57,115 bases of DNA from Nocardiopsis sp. CNT312 (GTDB taxonomy: Bacteria > Actinomycetota > Actinomycetes > Streptosporangiales > Streptosporangiaceae), in NCBI RefSeq assembly GCF_000515115.1, contig NZ_AZXF01000033.1:1-57115 (forward strand), read 5' to 3'. The notes below the pieces were generated by a model, which was given only the letters and a program-made list of their open reading frames with translations, was not told where the DNA came from and searched no databases. The number at the start of each line of letters is the position of its first letter. The first letter of the stretch is position 1. Made by a program: the position numbers and the translations under genes. Shown in pieces: positions 27,666 through 36,255 of the stretch.

Positions 27666-28391
27666 GTGACTACAACCGAACACGACGACGGGTACGTCGA
27701 CGTCAACGCACGGCTGACCCGGTTCCTGCGCGAGTACCCCGACGGCGCCCTCGGGCCGCTGAACCCCGCGGAGCCTTACCGCATCCAGCACATCGAGGGC
27801 ACCGACGAGCAGGGCCGAGCGGTCAAACGGACGTTCCTCGTCTACACCGCCGCCGCCTACCGGTCCGCGGACGATCCCCTGCCCGGTATCGGGACCGCCT
27901 GGACCCCCTTCCCCGGGCGCACCGAGTACACCCAGGACGCGGAACTGCAGAACGCCGAGACGGCCGCCTGGGGGCGTGCCATCCGGGCCGTCATGCCCAG
28001 CGAGCGCCGTAAGGGGCCGCTCGCTCACACGCCCCGGCAGCCCTCTGATCTGTCACCGCGCCACATCCACGAGCTCCGAACACGGATCGAGAGAGCACGC
28101 AACGCCCTGGCTCTGAAGGTCGTGGTGGCCGAGGTCGACGAAGCCCGTGCCCATGGCCAATTGCCCGAGGACACCGTCACCGAACTGATGGAGCAGGCAC
28201 GGCAGCGCGAGGCACAGCTCACCGAACGTTCGGCCCCCAGGAAGCCGACGGACCTGGCGGTGGTCCCGTCGGCGAAGGAGGACACATCAGAGACAGCCGC
28301 TTCCACGGTGAAGTCCCAGAACCGGAGTCTGGCCGAGCAGATCGCTTCCCGCCACGGGATGCCACCGGCCCCGAAACAGGAGGACAAGTGA
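27666..28391 (+). CDS. Phage-like protein, recombination-associated
   Basis: 241 aa from the GTG at 27666 (GAGGAGG upstream). Residues about 5-105 contain YVDVNARLTRFLREYPDGAL, then FLVYTAAAYRSADDPLPGIG and TAWTPFPGRTEYTQDAELQN, a pattern seen in many actinophage and prophage proteins near recombination or ssDNA-binding genes. The rest is a coiled-coil-like helical region (about 120-190) and a polar tail. Probably acts on phage or plasmid DNA (single-strand annealing or replication accessory). Coupled to the next gene by a GTGA overlap. Confidence 0.75.
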   Translation: MTTTEHDDGYVDVNARLTRFLREYPDGALGPLNPAEPYRIQHIEGTDEQGRAVKRTFLVYTAAAYRSADDPLPGIGTAWTPFPGRTEYTQDAELQNAETAAWGRAIRAVMPSERRKGPLAHTPRQPSDLSPRHIHELRTRIERARNALALKVVVAEVDEARAHGQLPEDTVTELMEQARQREAQLTERSAPRKPTDLAVVPSAKEDTSETAASTVKSQNRSLAEQIASRHGMPPAPKQEDK

Positions 28392-29068
28392 GCGAACCGG
28401 CCCCGCTCGGCCCCGGGCAGATGGCCGCTGAGGTGCTCAACGTCGCCTCGCGGCGAGCCGTCCGTGACGAGGCCAACGAGCAGTTCAACAGCGCACGCGA
28501 CCACGCCCAGACGGCCCTGTCCCCCTATGCCCGGGCCGGGGTGCAGAACCTGGTGGCGCGCCTGCCCGACGGCGTGACGCTGGGCAGGCTCAGCTTCGAA
28601 CAGCCCAAGCCCCGCATCACGTGGGACAACTCGGCGGTGACGGCCTACGTGGAGCGCACGGCTCCCACAGAGGTTGTCAAGGACATCGATCCATCGATCC
28701 TGGCCAACCCGGATGTGGTCGAGTGGATCCTCGAACACCATCCGGAAGCCCTACGCACCCATGTTCGGCCCGCCTACCTGGACCTGTTGGCGGAACGTCT
28801 GGACAGCGACGGCCATCTGGTCGACCTGGACACCGGTGAATCCGTTCCGGTGGCCACCGTGACCGTCCCGGAGCCGAGCGGACGGTTCCAGTGGAAGCCG
28901 GACAGGAGCCACCACGCGTGGCTGCTCACCGCTCTGCGCAAAGGCGAACTCGACGTCGACACGGATGCCGACCTGTTGGAGATCCTTGTCGACGGCGGCA
29001 ACAGTCAGCCCGAAACAGCAGTCGGTCAGGAACCACCGTTGGAGCAGAAACGGGCGGCTGCGGGCTGA
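28388..29068 (+). CDS. Hypothetical protein coupled to the phage-like gene
   Basis: 226 aa, GTG overlapping the upstream stop codon. Helical and acidic, no membrane segment. A central stretch APTEVVKDIDPSILANPDVV and VEWILEHHPEALRTHVRPAY may bind a partner. A clear family is not recognised. Gene order (recombination-like protein plus small acidic protein) is common in actinophage early regions, so this pair may be a captured phage fragment. Confidence 0.7.
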   Translation: MSEPAPLGPGQMAAEVLNVASRRAVRDEANEQFNSARDHAQTALSPYARAGVQNLVARLPDGVTLGRLSFEQPKPRITWDNSAVTAYVERTAPTEVVKDIDPSILANPDVVEWILEHHPEALRTHVRPAYLDLLAERLDSDGHLVDLDTGESVPVATVTVPEPSGRFQWKPDRSHHAWLLTALRKGELDVDTDADLLEILVDGGNSQPETAVGQEPPLEQKRAAAG

Positions 29069-29356
29069 GAACGGGGGGTGCACGACGTAAGCGGGGGACG
29101 GCTGCGAGCCGTCCCCCTCCATCCGCACTCGCATCACACGCTTCGGCATCTACGCCACCGATATGTCGGGGATCGAACCGGAAACGCTCGGCCCCGTCTT
29201 GAACGAGATTGACTTCCTCGTCCTGGAAGCAGGCGTGGGGGCAGTGCTCATCACAGGATCGATCTGACGTGGCCCGAGGTCGGCTTCGGCGTTCTCAGAG
29301 AGCTGTCGTGAGCTCGCGGGCAGCCTGGCGCTGAGAAGGCCGCCCAGAGGCGCCGT

Positions 29357-29489
29357 CCAGCAGGCGGCCCGCCTGGCGATGTTCGCCTGGATCGGCCGGT
29401 ACAGCACCCGCAGGCGGCACTCGGCGAACGGCTACCTGAGCCCGCTCGTCTACGAGCAGAGAGCGGTTGGTCTAGAGCTCACTGCCTGA
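29357..29489 (+). pseudogene. IS3-family transposase C-terminal remnant
   Basis: A short frame reads RLAMFAWIGRYSTRRRHSAN then GYLSPLVYEQRAV and stops at 29489. This is the end of the IS3 OrfB integrase core (Y-x-R-R-H-S-x-x-G-Y-x-S-P-x-x-Y-E). No start, catalytic residues or inverted repeats remain. The preceding bases 29069-29356 hold no other gene and may contain more eroded IS sequence. Confidence 0.8.
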
Positions 29490-29546
29490 TCATCAGGTGT
29501 CCACACTCATGGGGGAACGCCCAGCGAGGCCCGGTGGCTGCGTTTG

Positions 29547-30452
29547 CTAGAGAATGTTCCATTCCAGGTCTTCGTCTTGCTGACGCAGCCCGATGATCCT
29601 GCGGCGCACCTCGGTAATGCTGCCCGGGGTGTGGCTCGCCTTGCGGGCGTTCGTGGTAACCATGCGCAGCTCTCGGATACCGCGCAGGACGCGGTACCCC
29701 GGCCAGGCGGTCACGTCGAATCCGTAGGCGTCAGCGAACTTGCAGTAGTGGGCGCGGCCGTACCCGAATCGGCGGCAGTGGATCTCCAAGGTCACCAGAT
29801 CCCACTCCGGTTGTCCCCAGGCCAGGGTGTCCCAGTCGCACAGCACCGTGCGCCCCCTCTCGTGCAGGGCGTTGCGGTGCTGGGGGTCGCCCTGAAGCAC
29901 GGTCGCCTCCAGCGCAAAGTCCACCCCTGCCAACGCGGCCTGCAGCTGATCGGCCCGCTCGCGCAGGAACTCCAGGTCGCCAGCGGGCAGGGTGGTGATC
30001 GCCGTCAGGGAAGTACGAATCGCGGCAAGGTTGTCCAGACCCCGCAGCCCCACCGGCGGGGGCGGGAGCTGGTGTAGTGCCCGCAGGGGGACGGCAAGGT
30101 CGACGGCGTCGATGGTGACGCCGTGCTGGGGCAGGTAGGTCCACACCGTCACGGGATGGTCGTCGATGACCAGCGGCTGGTTGATTCCTGGGTGCAGGGG
30201 CACCGTGGGGAAGCGCTGGTCCATGAGCCAGCGCACGCACGCCACGGTGGTGGCTACCGAGGCGGCCGAAGTGCCTTTCCGAGCGATTTTGACGACGACG
30301 GGCGCCGCTTTCAGGCGCACGACCGCGTTGGTGTGGCCACGCAAGAGCTCGGCACCGCTGTCCTCCACCCCCAGGGCAGCGCAGACCCGGGTCAGGACGC
30401 GGTGCATCTCGGATGCGGCGAAACCGCCGTGCAGGGGGGCCGGTGCTCTCAA
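29547..30452 (-). CDS. APH-family phosphotransferase beside biosynthetic cluster
   Basis: 301 aa, TTG start at 30452 with GGAGAGAC upstream; an ATG at 30407 is an alternative. Catalytic loop TVLQGDPQHRNALHE near residues 190-203 (Asp, Asn) and VLCDWDTLAWGQPEWDL near 210-225 are typical of the APH/choline-kinase fold; the N-lobe has VVVKIARKGT with the ATP-binding Lys. It is the last gene of a leftward pair with the XRE-TPR regulator, divergent from the deazaguanine-type operon. It could phosphorylate the cluster product for self-protection or be a biosynthetic kinase. Confidence 0.85.
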   Translation of the reverse strand: MRAPAPLHGGFAASEMHRVLTRVCAALGVEDSGAELLRGHTNAVVRLKAAPVVVKIARKGTSAASVATTVACVRWLMDQRFPTVPLHPGINQPLVIDDHPVTVWTYLPQHGVTIDAVDLAVPLRALHQLPPPPVGLRGLDNLAAIRTSLTAITTLPAGDLEFLRERADQLQAALAGVDFALEATVLQGDPQHRNALHERGRTVLCDWDTLAWGQPEWDLVTLEIHCRRFGYGRAHYCKFADAYGFDVTAWPGYRVLRGIRELRMVTTNARKASHTPGSITEVRRRIIGLRQQDEDLEWNIL

Positions 30453-30477
30453 CAGTCTCTCCGATCGGCGGTGACCG

Positions 30478-31857
30478 TCACCTCGTGGCGGCCGGAAGGC
30501 ACAGGGCGTCGCTGAGTTGGCGGGCCGCTCGGGCAGATCTCATCGCCGATGGTAGGACCTCCAGGACATCGCGGGCGCGGGCGGCCAAGAGCGGTGTGCG
30601 GTGCTCATCGGCCACCGACAAGAAGGTGTCCTGGGCCAGGTCGCAGGCCTCAGTGAGGTGGCGGTCCCGGGCCAGGCAGATGGCCTCTTCCAGACGGATC
30701 AGGGCGGGGTCGATGCCGCGCTGGTTCGGGTACAGGGCCAGCGCCCGGTGTTGGACCTGCTGGGCCTGCTGGCTCTGGCCCAGGTAGGTGTAGGCGCCGC
30801 TCAGGTACAGCAGCAGGCGCCGTTCAGGGAAAGCGAAGGCGTCATCGGTGGGGCCGGGCGTGCATCGCTCGAACATCGTGCGCGCCAGGGCGATGGCCTC
30901 TTGGGCTCTGGCACGGTCACCGCGCCGGGCCAGTGCGCGTGCCTCGGCGGCTGCGGCGAAGGCGCCGGTGGCTGTGGGCTTTTCTCGGGAGAGCATCCGG
31001 GCGTCACGGGCCAGGGTGATGGCCGTGTCCAGGGGCCCGTAGTAGTAGGGCAGCATTGCGGCCTGGGCGCGCACGCGTGCCCGGAGCTCGGTGGTGGTGC
31101 TCTCGTCGGCGGCGGTCCGGGCGGTGGTGAACCAGGCCACGGCCTGACGCAGGCAGCCGAGCTTCATCAACGCATCGGCGACCAGGGTGGCTTGTAAGGC
31201 GGTGATCTCCGCCAGGTGTGCCTGGACGGTGGCCGGTTGGCGCTGGGTGAGCAGGGTGTGGACCTCGTCGATGTCGGCCAGGAGGATGTCCAGCATGGGC
31301 GCGGGCGGCTCATGCAGATACTGGAATCGCACCCACGCCAGGCGTTCGTCGAGCAGGTCCAGTTGGACCGGGGTGAGGCTGGCCTGGGCCAGGGTGCGGT
31401 CCAAGCCCCGGCGTGCCCGATCGGCTCGCTGCTCGGCCGCCGCCAGTGCCGACCCGGACGGCTCTGCGGAAGCCGGTCCGGGCGTCAGCCACGCGGGCTG
31501 GCGCGTCGATTCAGGGGCGCTGGTGCGGTAGTCGCCAGCCATTCCCAGTTCGTGGGCGTTGGTGTCATAGAGCCGGCACAGCAGGTCGATGGTCCGGGCC
31601 CGGGGCCTGTAGGCACCAGTCTCCCACCGGCTGAGTTGGTCGGCGTCCATCTTGGCGGCTCCGGGGACCTGTGCTGCCAACCGCCGGTACTGCTCGACGG
31701 CTTGTGCCTGCGTCCAACCACGGGCCAGCCGGTGCGCGCGCAGACGGCTCACGTGGCAGCACTGGTGGATGCTCTGCGCTGTGGCCGCGAGGTCGAGCCC
31801 TTGGTCTTGGGCGCGCTCGCGTAACCGCTTGGCGCAGGAGGGATGGTGTTGGCTCAT
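30478..31857 (-). CDS. XRE-TPR transcriptional regulator
   Basis: 459 aa from the ATG at 31857, with a strong GGAGGTGGGC ribosome site. HTH at about residues 38-105 (RLARGWTQAQAVEQYRRLAA and ADQLSRWETGAYRPRARTID). From about 200 to the end there are TPR-like helical pairs (YEYLHEPPAPM-type, DRARAQEAIALARTMFERC, LIRLEEAICLARDRHLTEAC). Large XRE-TPR proteins of this type commonly control secondary metabolism or quorum-like responses in actinomycetes. It is divergent from the biosynthetic operon across 246 bp containing a palindrome at 31923-31938. Confidence 0.87.
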   Translation of the reverse strand: MSQHHPSCAKRLRERAQDQGLDLAATAQSIHQCCHVSRLRAHRLARGWTQAQAVEQYRRLAAQVPGAAKMDADQLSRWETGAYRPRARTIDLLCRLYDTNAHELGMAGDYRTSAPESTRQPAWLTPGPASAEPSGSALAAAEQRADRARRGLDRTLAQASLTPVQLDLLDERLAWVRFQYLHEPPAPMLDILLADIDEVHTLLTQRQPATVQAHLAEITALQATLVADALMKLGCLRQAVAWFTTARTAADESTTTELRARVRAQAAMLPYYYGPLDTAITLARDARMLSREKPTATGAFAAAAEARALARRGDRARAQEAIALARTMFERCTPGPTDDAFAFPERRLLLYLSGAYTYLGQSQQAQQVQHRALALYPNQRGIDPALIRLEEAICLARDRHLTEACDLAQDTFLSVADEHRTPLLAARARDVLEVLPSAMRSARAARQLSDALCLPAATR

Positions 31858-31922
31858 GCCCACCTCCGGGGTAGCTCGGTCGCACCGAGCGTAGTGACCC
31901 ACGCAGTGCCTTGGGGGCGAAT

Positions 31923-31938
31923 CCGTGAGACGTCACGG
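31923..31938. promoter_or_regulatory. Palindrome in the divergent regulator/operon spacer
   Basis: CCGTGA-GACG-TCACGG is a perfect 6+6 inverted repeat, about 65 bp from the regulator start and 165 bp from queD. A candidate binding site for the XRE-TPR protein. Confidence 0.45.
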
Positions 31939-32103
31939 CTGCTGGGAGAGGTGTGACGGATGAGCTCCGGCCCGTGGATTCTCACGGTTGTCCGAGAGGT
32001 GGGAACGGGCTCAGGCTGTCTGCCACGTGACCGCCCCCGCGCTCCGAGGACCGGTGGAAGACCCCGCCCCAGACGCGCCCCTCCCAGATCCGAAGGACGC
32101 CAC

Positions 32104-32517
32104 ATGCTCGACGAGGCCGTGGTCCCGCTCCCCGCGGGAACCTTCACCATCGGCAAGACCTTCACCTTTGAGGCCGGGCATCGCCTGCCGAGTCTCCCGC
32201 CCGACCACAAGTGCTCACGCCAGCACGGGCACAGCTACCAGGTCGAAGTTATCCTCAACGCCCCCGCCCTGACCGGCCCCGGTTTCGTCGCCGACTTCGG
32301 TGACCTCGCACCGTTCAAGACGTTCCTGGACACCGAGCTCGACCACCACAACCTGCACGAGATCCTGCCCGTCGAGCCGACCTCCGAGAACCTGGCCCGC
32401 TTCCTGGCCGGATGGTTCATCCACCACCTCGAGCCACAGATCCCCGGCCGACTGGTCGCCATCCGAGTCCGCGAGACCGCCCGTAGCTGGGCGCGCTTCG
32501 ATGTGGAGCCCCAGTGA
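32104..32517 (+). CDS. queD: QueD-like 6-carboxytetrahydropterin synthase
   Basis: 137 aa, full length for the family; ATG at 32104 after AAGGACGCCAC. Converts dihydroneopterin triphosphate to 6-carboxy-tetrahydropterin, step two of 7-deazaguanine synthesis. Zinc ligands: His in FEAGHRLPS and the HGH of CSRQHGHSYQVEV; the Cys before it is the catalytic residue. DLDHHNLHE-like (TELDHHNLHE) and PTSENLARF complete the signature. First gene of the operon; stop overlaps the queE start. Confidence 0.94.
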   Translation: MLDEAVVPLPAGTFTIGKTFTFEAGHRLPSLPPDHKCSRQHGHSYQVEVILNAPALTGPGFVADFGDLAPFKTFLDTELDHHNLHEILPVEPTSENLARFLAGWFIHHLEPQIPGRLVAIRVRETARSWARFDVEPQ

Positions 32518-33236
32518 GTCCCGCGGGCGCAGAGCAACCGCCCCGGCTGCTCGTGGCCGAGACGTTCGGCGTCGAGCAGCCCACGTTCCAGGGGGAAGGT
32601 CCGAGCTGCGGCGTGCCGGCTCTGTTCATCCGCCTGTCACGGTGCAACCTGACCTGCTCCTGGTGCGACACCCCCTACACCTGGGACTGGGCCCGCTTCG
32701 ACCCGCATGCCGAGTCGTCGCGGCAGACGGTGCGGGAGCTGCTGGAGTGGGCGCGTTCCTCGGACGTGGAGCTGGTCGTCATCACCGGCGGCGAGCCGCT
32801 GATCCAACAGCAGCCCCTGGCGGTGTTGGTGCGCGGGCTGTTGGACGGGGACAAGCGGGTCGAGTTCGAGACGAACGGCACCATCGCCCCCGGCCCCGAC
32901 CTGCTGGTCGAGGGTGTCCGGTTCAACGTGAGCCCCAAACTTGCCAACTCCGGTGTCGCCGAGAGCAAACGGCTCGCCCCCACGGCGCTGGTTGCGTTCG
33001 CGGCCAGCGGCAGGGCGGTGTTCAAGTTCGTCGCCCGTACCGAGGCGGACCTGGAAGAGATCGCTGGCCTCGCTGACCGGTACGGGCTGGCCCCGATCTG
33101 GGTGATGCCCGAGGGCACCACCCCGCAGGAGTTGATCGCTACCACCCGTGTACTCGCCGACGCCGTCGCGGCCCGCCGCTGGAACCTGGCCCAGCGCCTA
33201 CACGTGATGGCGTTCGCCGAGCTACGCGGGCGCTGA
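32514..33236 (+). CDS. queE: QueE-like 7-carboxy-7-deazaguanine synthase (radical SAM)
   Basis: 240 aa, GTG overlapping the queD stop codon (GTGA). Radical SAM enzyme contracting 6-carboxytetrahydropterin to CDG. The cluster is bound by the CX3CX2C in RCNLTCSWCDTPYTWDW (about residues 43-60). QGEGPSCGVPALFIRLSR, VVITGGEPLIQQQP and FETNGT are the usual QueE features, and FNVSPKLANSG the substrate-binding strand. With FolE and QueD this makes CDG; QueC, which would convert CDG to preQ0, is absent from the cluster. Confidence 0.94.
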   Translation: MSPAGAEQPPRLLVAETFGVEQPTFQGEGPSCGVPALFIRLSRCNLTCSWCDTPYTWDWARFDPHAESSRQTVRELLEWARSSDVELVVITGGEPLIQQQPLAVLVRGLLDGDKRVEFETNGTIAPGPDLLVEGVRFNVSPKLANSGVAESKRLAPTALVAFAASGRAVFKFVARTEADLEEIAGLADRYGLAPIWVMPEGTTPQELIATTRVLADAVAARRWNLAQRLHVMAFAELRGR

Positions 33237-33281
33237 CCCCCTGATCGTTCGCCCGCACCCTAGGAAGCGAGGCCCCAGCCC

Positions 33282-33923
33282 ATGACGCATACCCTCAGCC
33301 CGCCCCCCGGACAGAGCGCACCCCCTTCCTGTTCTACCGGTCCCGGTGGGCGGACACCGGTCGACGTCGACCGCATCGCTGACCTGGTCGGCCAGCTCCT
33401 GGCCGCGCTCGGGGAAGACCCCCACCGGGAGGGTCTGGCCGACACCCCGGGCCGGGTCGCGGCCTGGTACCGCGACTTCCTGTCCCCGGAGGCCGTCCCT
33501 GCGGCGAGGTGCTTCGCCGAGTCCCAGGTGAGCGACCAGCTGGTCGTGGTCTCCGGTATGAGTGTGTGGTCGCTGTGCGAGCACCACCTGCTGCCGATGC
33601 ACCTGCAGGTCACGGCCGGATACCGGCCCGATGCCACAGTGCTGGGCCTGTCCAAGTTCGGGCGGATCGCCCGCGCGCACGCGGGGCGCCTGCAGGTGCA
33701 GGAGCGGTTCACCCGCCAGGTCGCCGACGCGATCACCCACGCCCTGGGCCACCAGGACGTGGCCGTCGCCGTGTGCGGCACCCACCTGTGCATGAGCATG
33801 CGGGGCGTGCGGATGGAAGCGGCCCGCACCACCACGCTGGAGCACCGCGGCCGTTTGGAAGAGGACCCGGCGCTCGCCCAGCGCTTCCTGACCCTGGCCA
33901 CAAGCCAGTGGGGGCTCTCGTGA
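33282..33923 (+). CDS. folE: GTP cyclohydrolase I
   Basis: 213 aa. Opens GTP to dihydroneopterin triphosphate, the first step of pterin and 7-deazaguanine pathways. Key motifs: EDPHREGLADTPGRVA near residue 45, SLCEHHLLPM near 92-101 (zinc Cys and catalytic His), GLSKFGRIARAHAGRLQVQE near 120, and CGTHLCMSMRGVR near 163 (second zinc Cys). The N-terminal 35 residues are Pro-rich and longer than usual. Being inside the queD-queE operon it is most likely a dedicated copy supplying CDG rather than the housekeeping folate enzyme. Confidence 0.94.
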   Translation: MTHTLSPPPGQSAPPSCSTGPGGRTPVDVDRIADLVGQLLAALGEDPHREGLADTPGRVAAWYRDFLSPEAVPAARCFAESQVSDQLVVVSGMSVWSLCEHHLLPMHLQVTAGYRPDATVLGLSKFGRIARAHAGRLQVQERFTRQVADAITHALGHQDVAVAVCGTHLCMSMRGVRMEAARTTTLEHRGRLEEDPALAQRFLTLATSQWGLS

Positions 33924-34450
33924 CGACGCACCTCACCTCGGCACTCGACACTCAGGGCCGTGCGATCGTGCACCTGACGTGGCAGCGGATCGGGGAGAGC
34001 GTCGACCGGATCGCCCAGGCGGCCGGGCACGACGGCACCCCCCAGACGCTGGTGGCCGTGCTGCGCGGCGGTGCGGTACCCGCCGTGTGGCTCTCCCACC
34101 GCCTCCAGGTCAGGGACGTGCGCGCCATCGAGGTCACCCACACCGCCGACGACAGCCACCACGCCGCCAAGACGGACCAGCCGGTGGTGGTCAACCCGGC
34201 ATCGCTGGGCGACCTGGTCGGCCGGGACGTACTCATCGTGGATGACGTCGCCGGCACCGGGCACACCCTGGCCGTCGCGGCGCGCCTGGTGGCCCAGGCG
34301 GGCGCCGGGCGGGTGCGGACCGCGGTGTGCGCGGTCAACACCGACAACTGGACCCAGGCGCAGCCCGCGGAGACGGCCATCACCTACATCGGCCAGACCA
34401 CCTGCGGGTGGGTGGTCTTCCCCTGGGAGGGCGGCATCCGTGAGCGCTGA
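33920..34450 (+). CDS. Type I phosphoribosyltransferase
   Basis: 176 aa from the GTG at 33920 that overlaps the folE stop (GTGA). The PRPP-binding motif VLIVDDVAGTGHTL is at about residues 102-115, and LRGGAVPAVWLSHRL near 50 is the PPi loop region. Relatives include xanthine/hypoxanthine transferases. In toyocamycin- and tubercidin-type clusters a phosphoribosyltransferase attaches ribose phosphate to the deazapurine base; the same role on CDG fits here. Base specificity cannot be read from the sequence. Confidence 0.88.
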   Translation: MTTHLTSALDTQGRAIVHLTWQRIGESVDRIAQAAGHDGTPQTLVAVLRGGAVPAVWLSHRLQVRDVRAIEVTHTADDSHHAAKTDQPVVVNPASLGDLVGRDVLIVDDVAGTGHTLAVAARLVAQAGAGRVRTAVCAVNTDNWTQAQPAETAITYIGQTTCGWVVFPWEGGIRER

Positions 34451-34523
34451 AGCAGAGCCCCCGCCCCTGCACCGCCGGGGACGGCCCGGCGACCGGCCAG
34501 ATCCCTATGCGTGGAAGGACACC

Positions 34524-35231
34524 ATGACCGCTCCCCCGCCCCGCACCGATCCGTCCCCGCGCCCGCTTTGGGTGAGCGTCGAGGGCATCAACGGCGTCGG
34601 CAAGTCCACCGCCGCCCGAGCCGCGGCCGCCGCGCTCGGCGATCGGTGCCTGCTGCTGGACGAGCTCACCGACCAAGCCGGGGACACCCTGCCCGGTCGG
34701 GTCATCGCCGCGCTCGCGGCCGACGGGGACGTGTGCCTGCGCACCGGCCACCCCGTCGTGGAGACCCTGGCCCTGCTCGCGCTCAAGGTCCGCGAAGCCG
34801 AACGTCTCGCCGACCGGTACCCGGCCGGGGTCGATGTGGTCCTGGAGGACCGCGGCCTGGACTCGGTCGCCGTGTGCCAGGCCGCGATCCTGGCCGACCA
34901 CTACGGGGAGACCGACCCGGCGGCGCTGGCCCGGTACGTGCTCTCCACGGCCCGCGCGTGGTCTCGCCTGCCCGACGCCACGGTGTGGCTCACCGGCGAC
35001 CGAACGGTGTGCACCGACCGGTTCGCCGCCCGGATCGGCCGCACGCTCGCACCCAGGAACCTGGAGGTGATCCACCGGACCGACGACCTCTACCATGTGC
35101 TGGCCTCTGACGAGCCCGACCGCTACACGACCATCGACACCACCGGGTGGCCACCGCACGAGACCGCCAGCGCCGTCGAACACAGGGTCCGCGAGCTGCT
35201 CCGGGAGCGGGAGGTGGCCCGTGTCGCGTGA
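34524..35231 (+). CDS. Thymidylate-kinase-like P-loop enzyme 1
   Basis: 235 aa, ATG at 34524 with GGAAGGACACC upstream. Walker A VEGINGVGKSTAAR at about residues 18-31; DVVLEDRGLDSVAVCQAA near 108 corresponds to the DR-x-x-x-S motif of dTMP kinases; a LID-like region with FAARIGRTLAPR follows. It belongs to the dTMP-kinase-like family but is diverged, and a second relative sits at 37401. Probably phosphorylates a modified nucleotide of this pathway. Overlaps the next gene by 11 nt. Confidence 0.85.
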   Translation: MTAPPPRTDPSPRPLWVSVEGINGVGKSTAARAAAAALGDRCLLLDELTDQAGDTLPGRVIAALAADGDVCLRTGHPVVETLALLALKVREAERLADRYPAGVDVVLEDRGLDSVAVCQAAILADHYGETDPAALARYVLSTARAWSRLPDATVWLTGDRTVCTDRFAARIGRTLAPRNLEVIHRTDDLYHVLASDEPDRYTTIDTTGWPPHETASAVEHRVRELLREREVARVA

Positions 35232-36255
35232 CGTCACCCTGCTGTGGGGGCTGCGCTCCCCGTGCGCGTTCGCCTGCCCGCACTGCTACTTCGGGACCAT
35301 CGACGAGCACAAGGCCGCACCGCCGAACCAGATCGGGGTCCTGTCGCACCTGTCGCGCACCGACCTGCCCGCCCAGGCGATCGAGGACTTCGTTCGCACC
35401 CTGCCCGACTCCCCGGTCGAGCGGGTGGTCATCGCCGGCGGCGAGCCGCTGGACTGGCCCGGCGCCCTGGAGGTGATCGCGCTCATCAAACAGGCCGGCT
35501 GCCAGGTCGTCATCGCCACCAACGGCATCCCGCTCACCCGCCCCCACGTGGTCGAGCGCCTCGTCGGCCTCGGTGTGGACGGGGTGTCGGTGTCCCTGGA
35601 CAGCGCCGACGCCTCCACCAACGACCGGCTACGGCCCTCCCGATCGGGCCGGTTCGGCTACGACCAGGTCCTGGAGGGCATCGAGGCCCTACTCCGGGCC
35701 CGAGGGACCGGTCCGGTACCGCGGGTGGGCATCTACACCGTGGTGATGCGCCCCCGCCCCCAGGAGATCACCGGCATGGCACGGCTGGCCGCCGACCTGG
35801 GCGTGGACTACTACGTGCCCCAGCCCATCTCCCTGGCGCCCGGCCACGCCCTGTTCGAGGAGCTGGCCCACCGGCCGGAAGATGTAGCGGCCGTGGCCGA
35901 TGAGCTCGACCGCCTCTACGCCGAACCGGCCGGCCTGGCCCTGCCGGACACCTCCTACGCGCGGCGGTTCGTGGAGGCGATCTCCACCCACGACAGCGGG
36001 CATGTACCCGGCTGCTTCGGCGGGGCGCGCCTGTTCTTCATCCAGCCCGACGGGTCGGTGTGGGACTGCCCCTCCGACCGGCGTATCGCCGCCACCCCGC
36101 CCGAGGCGCGGCGCACCATCCGCGGCGCCGACGCGCGCACGCTGTTCGCCGACCGACCCGCGTGCACGGACTGCGACCTGTTCAGCCGGGACTGCGTGAA
36201 CATGTGGCCCCTCATGGACCTGCCGCGGATGCTGAACGGGGAGGCCACCCAGTGA
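35221..36255 (+). CDS. Radical SAM enzyme with SPASM-like C-terminus
   Basis: 344 aa from the GTG at 35221 (GGGAGG upstream). Radical SAM CX3CX2C in CAFACPHCYFG at about residues 14-24, with VVIAGGEPLDWPGALEV and ATNGIPLTR downstream and SVSLDSADAST as strand 4. After about residue 260, CFGGARLFFIQPDGSVWDCP and CTDCDLFSRDCVNMWP give extra cysteines as in SPASM or twitch auxiliary-cluster domains. Such enzymes modify peptides or sugars, epimerise, or act as dehydrogenases. Tight coupling to the aminotransferase downstream (GTGA) suggests they act in succession, for example oxidation followed by transamination. Confidence 0.9.
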   Translation: MSRDVTLLWGLRSPCAFACPHCYFGTIDEHKAAPPNQIGVLSHLSRTDLPAQAIEDFVRTLPDSPVERVVIAGGEPLDWPGALEVIALIKQAGCQVVIATNGIPLTRPHVVERLVGLGVDGVSVSLDSADASTNDRLRPSRSGRFGYDQVLEGIEALLRARGTGPVPRVGIYTVVMRPRPQEITGMARLAADLGVDYYVPQPISLAPGHALFEELAHRPEDVAAVADELDRLYAEPAGLALPDTSYARRFVEAISTHDSGHVPGCFGGARLFFIQPDGSVWDCPSDRRIAATPPEARRTIRGADARTLFADRPACTDCDLFSRDCVNMWPLMDLPRMLNGEATQ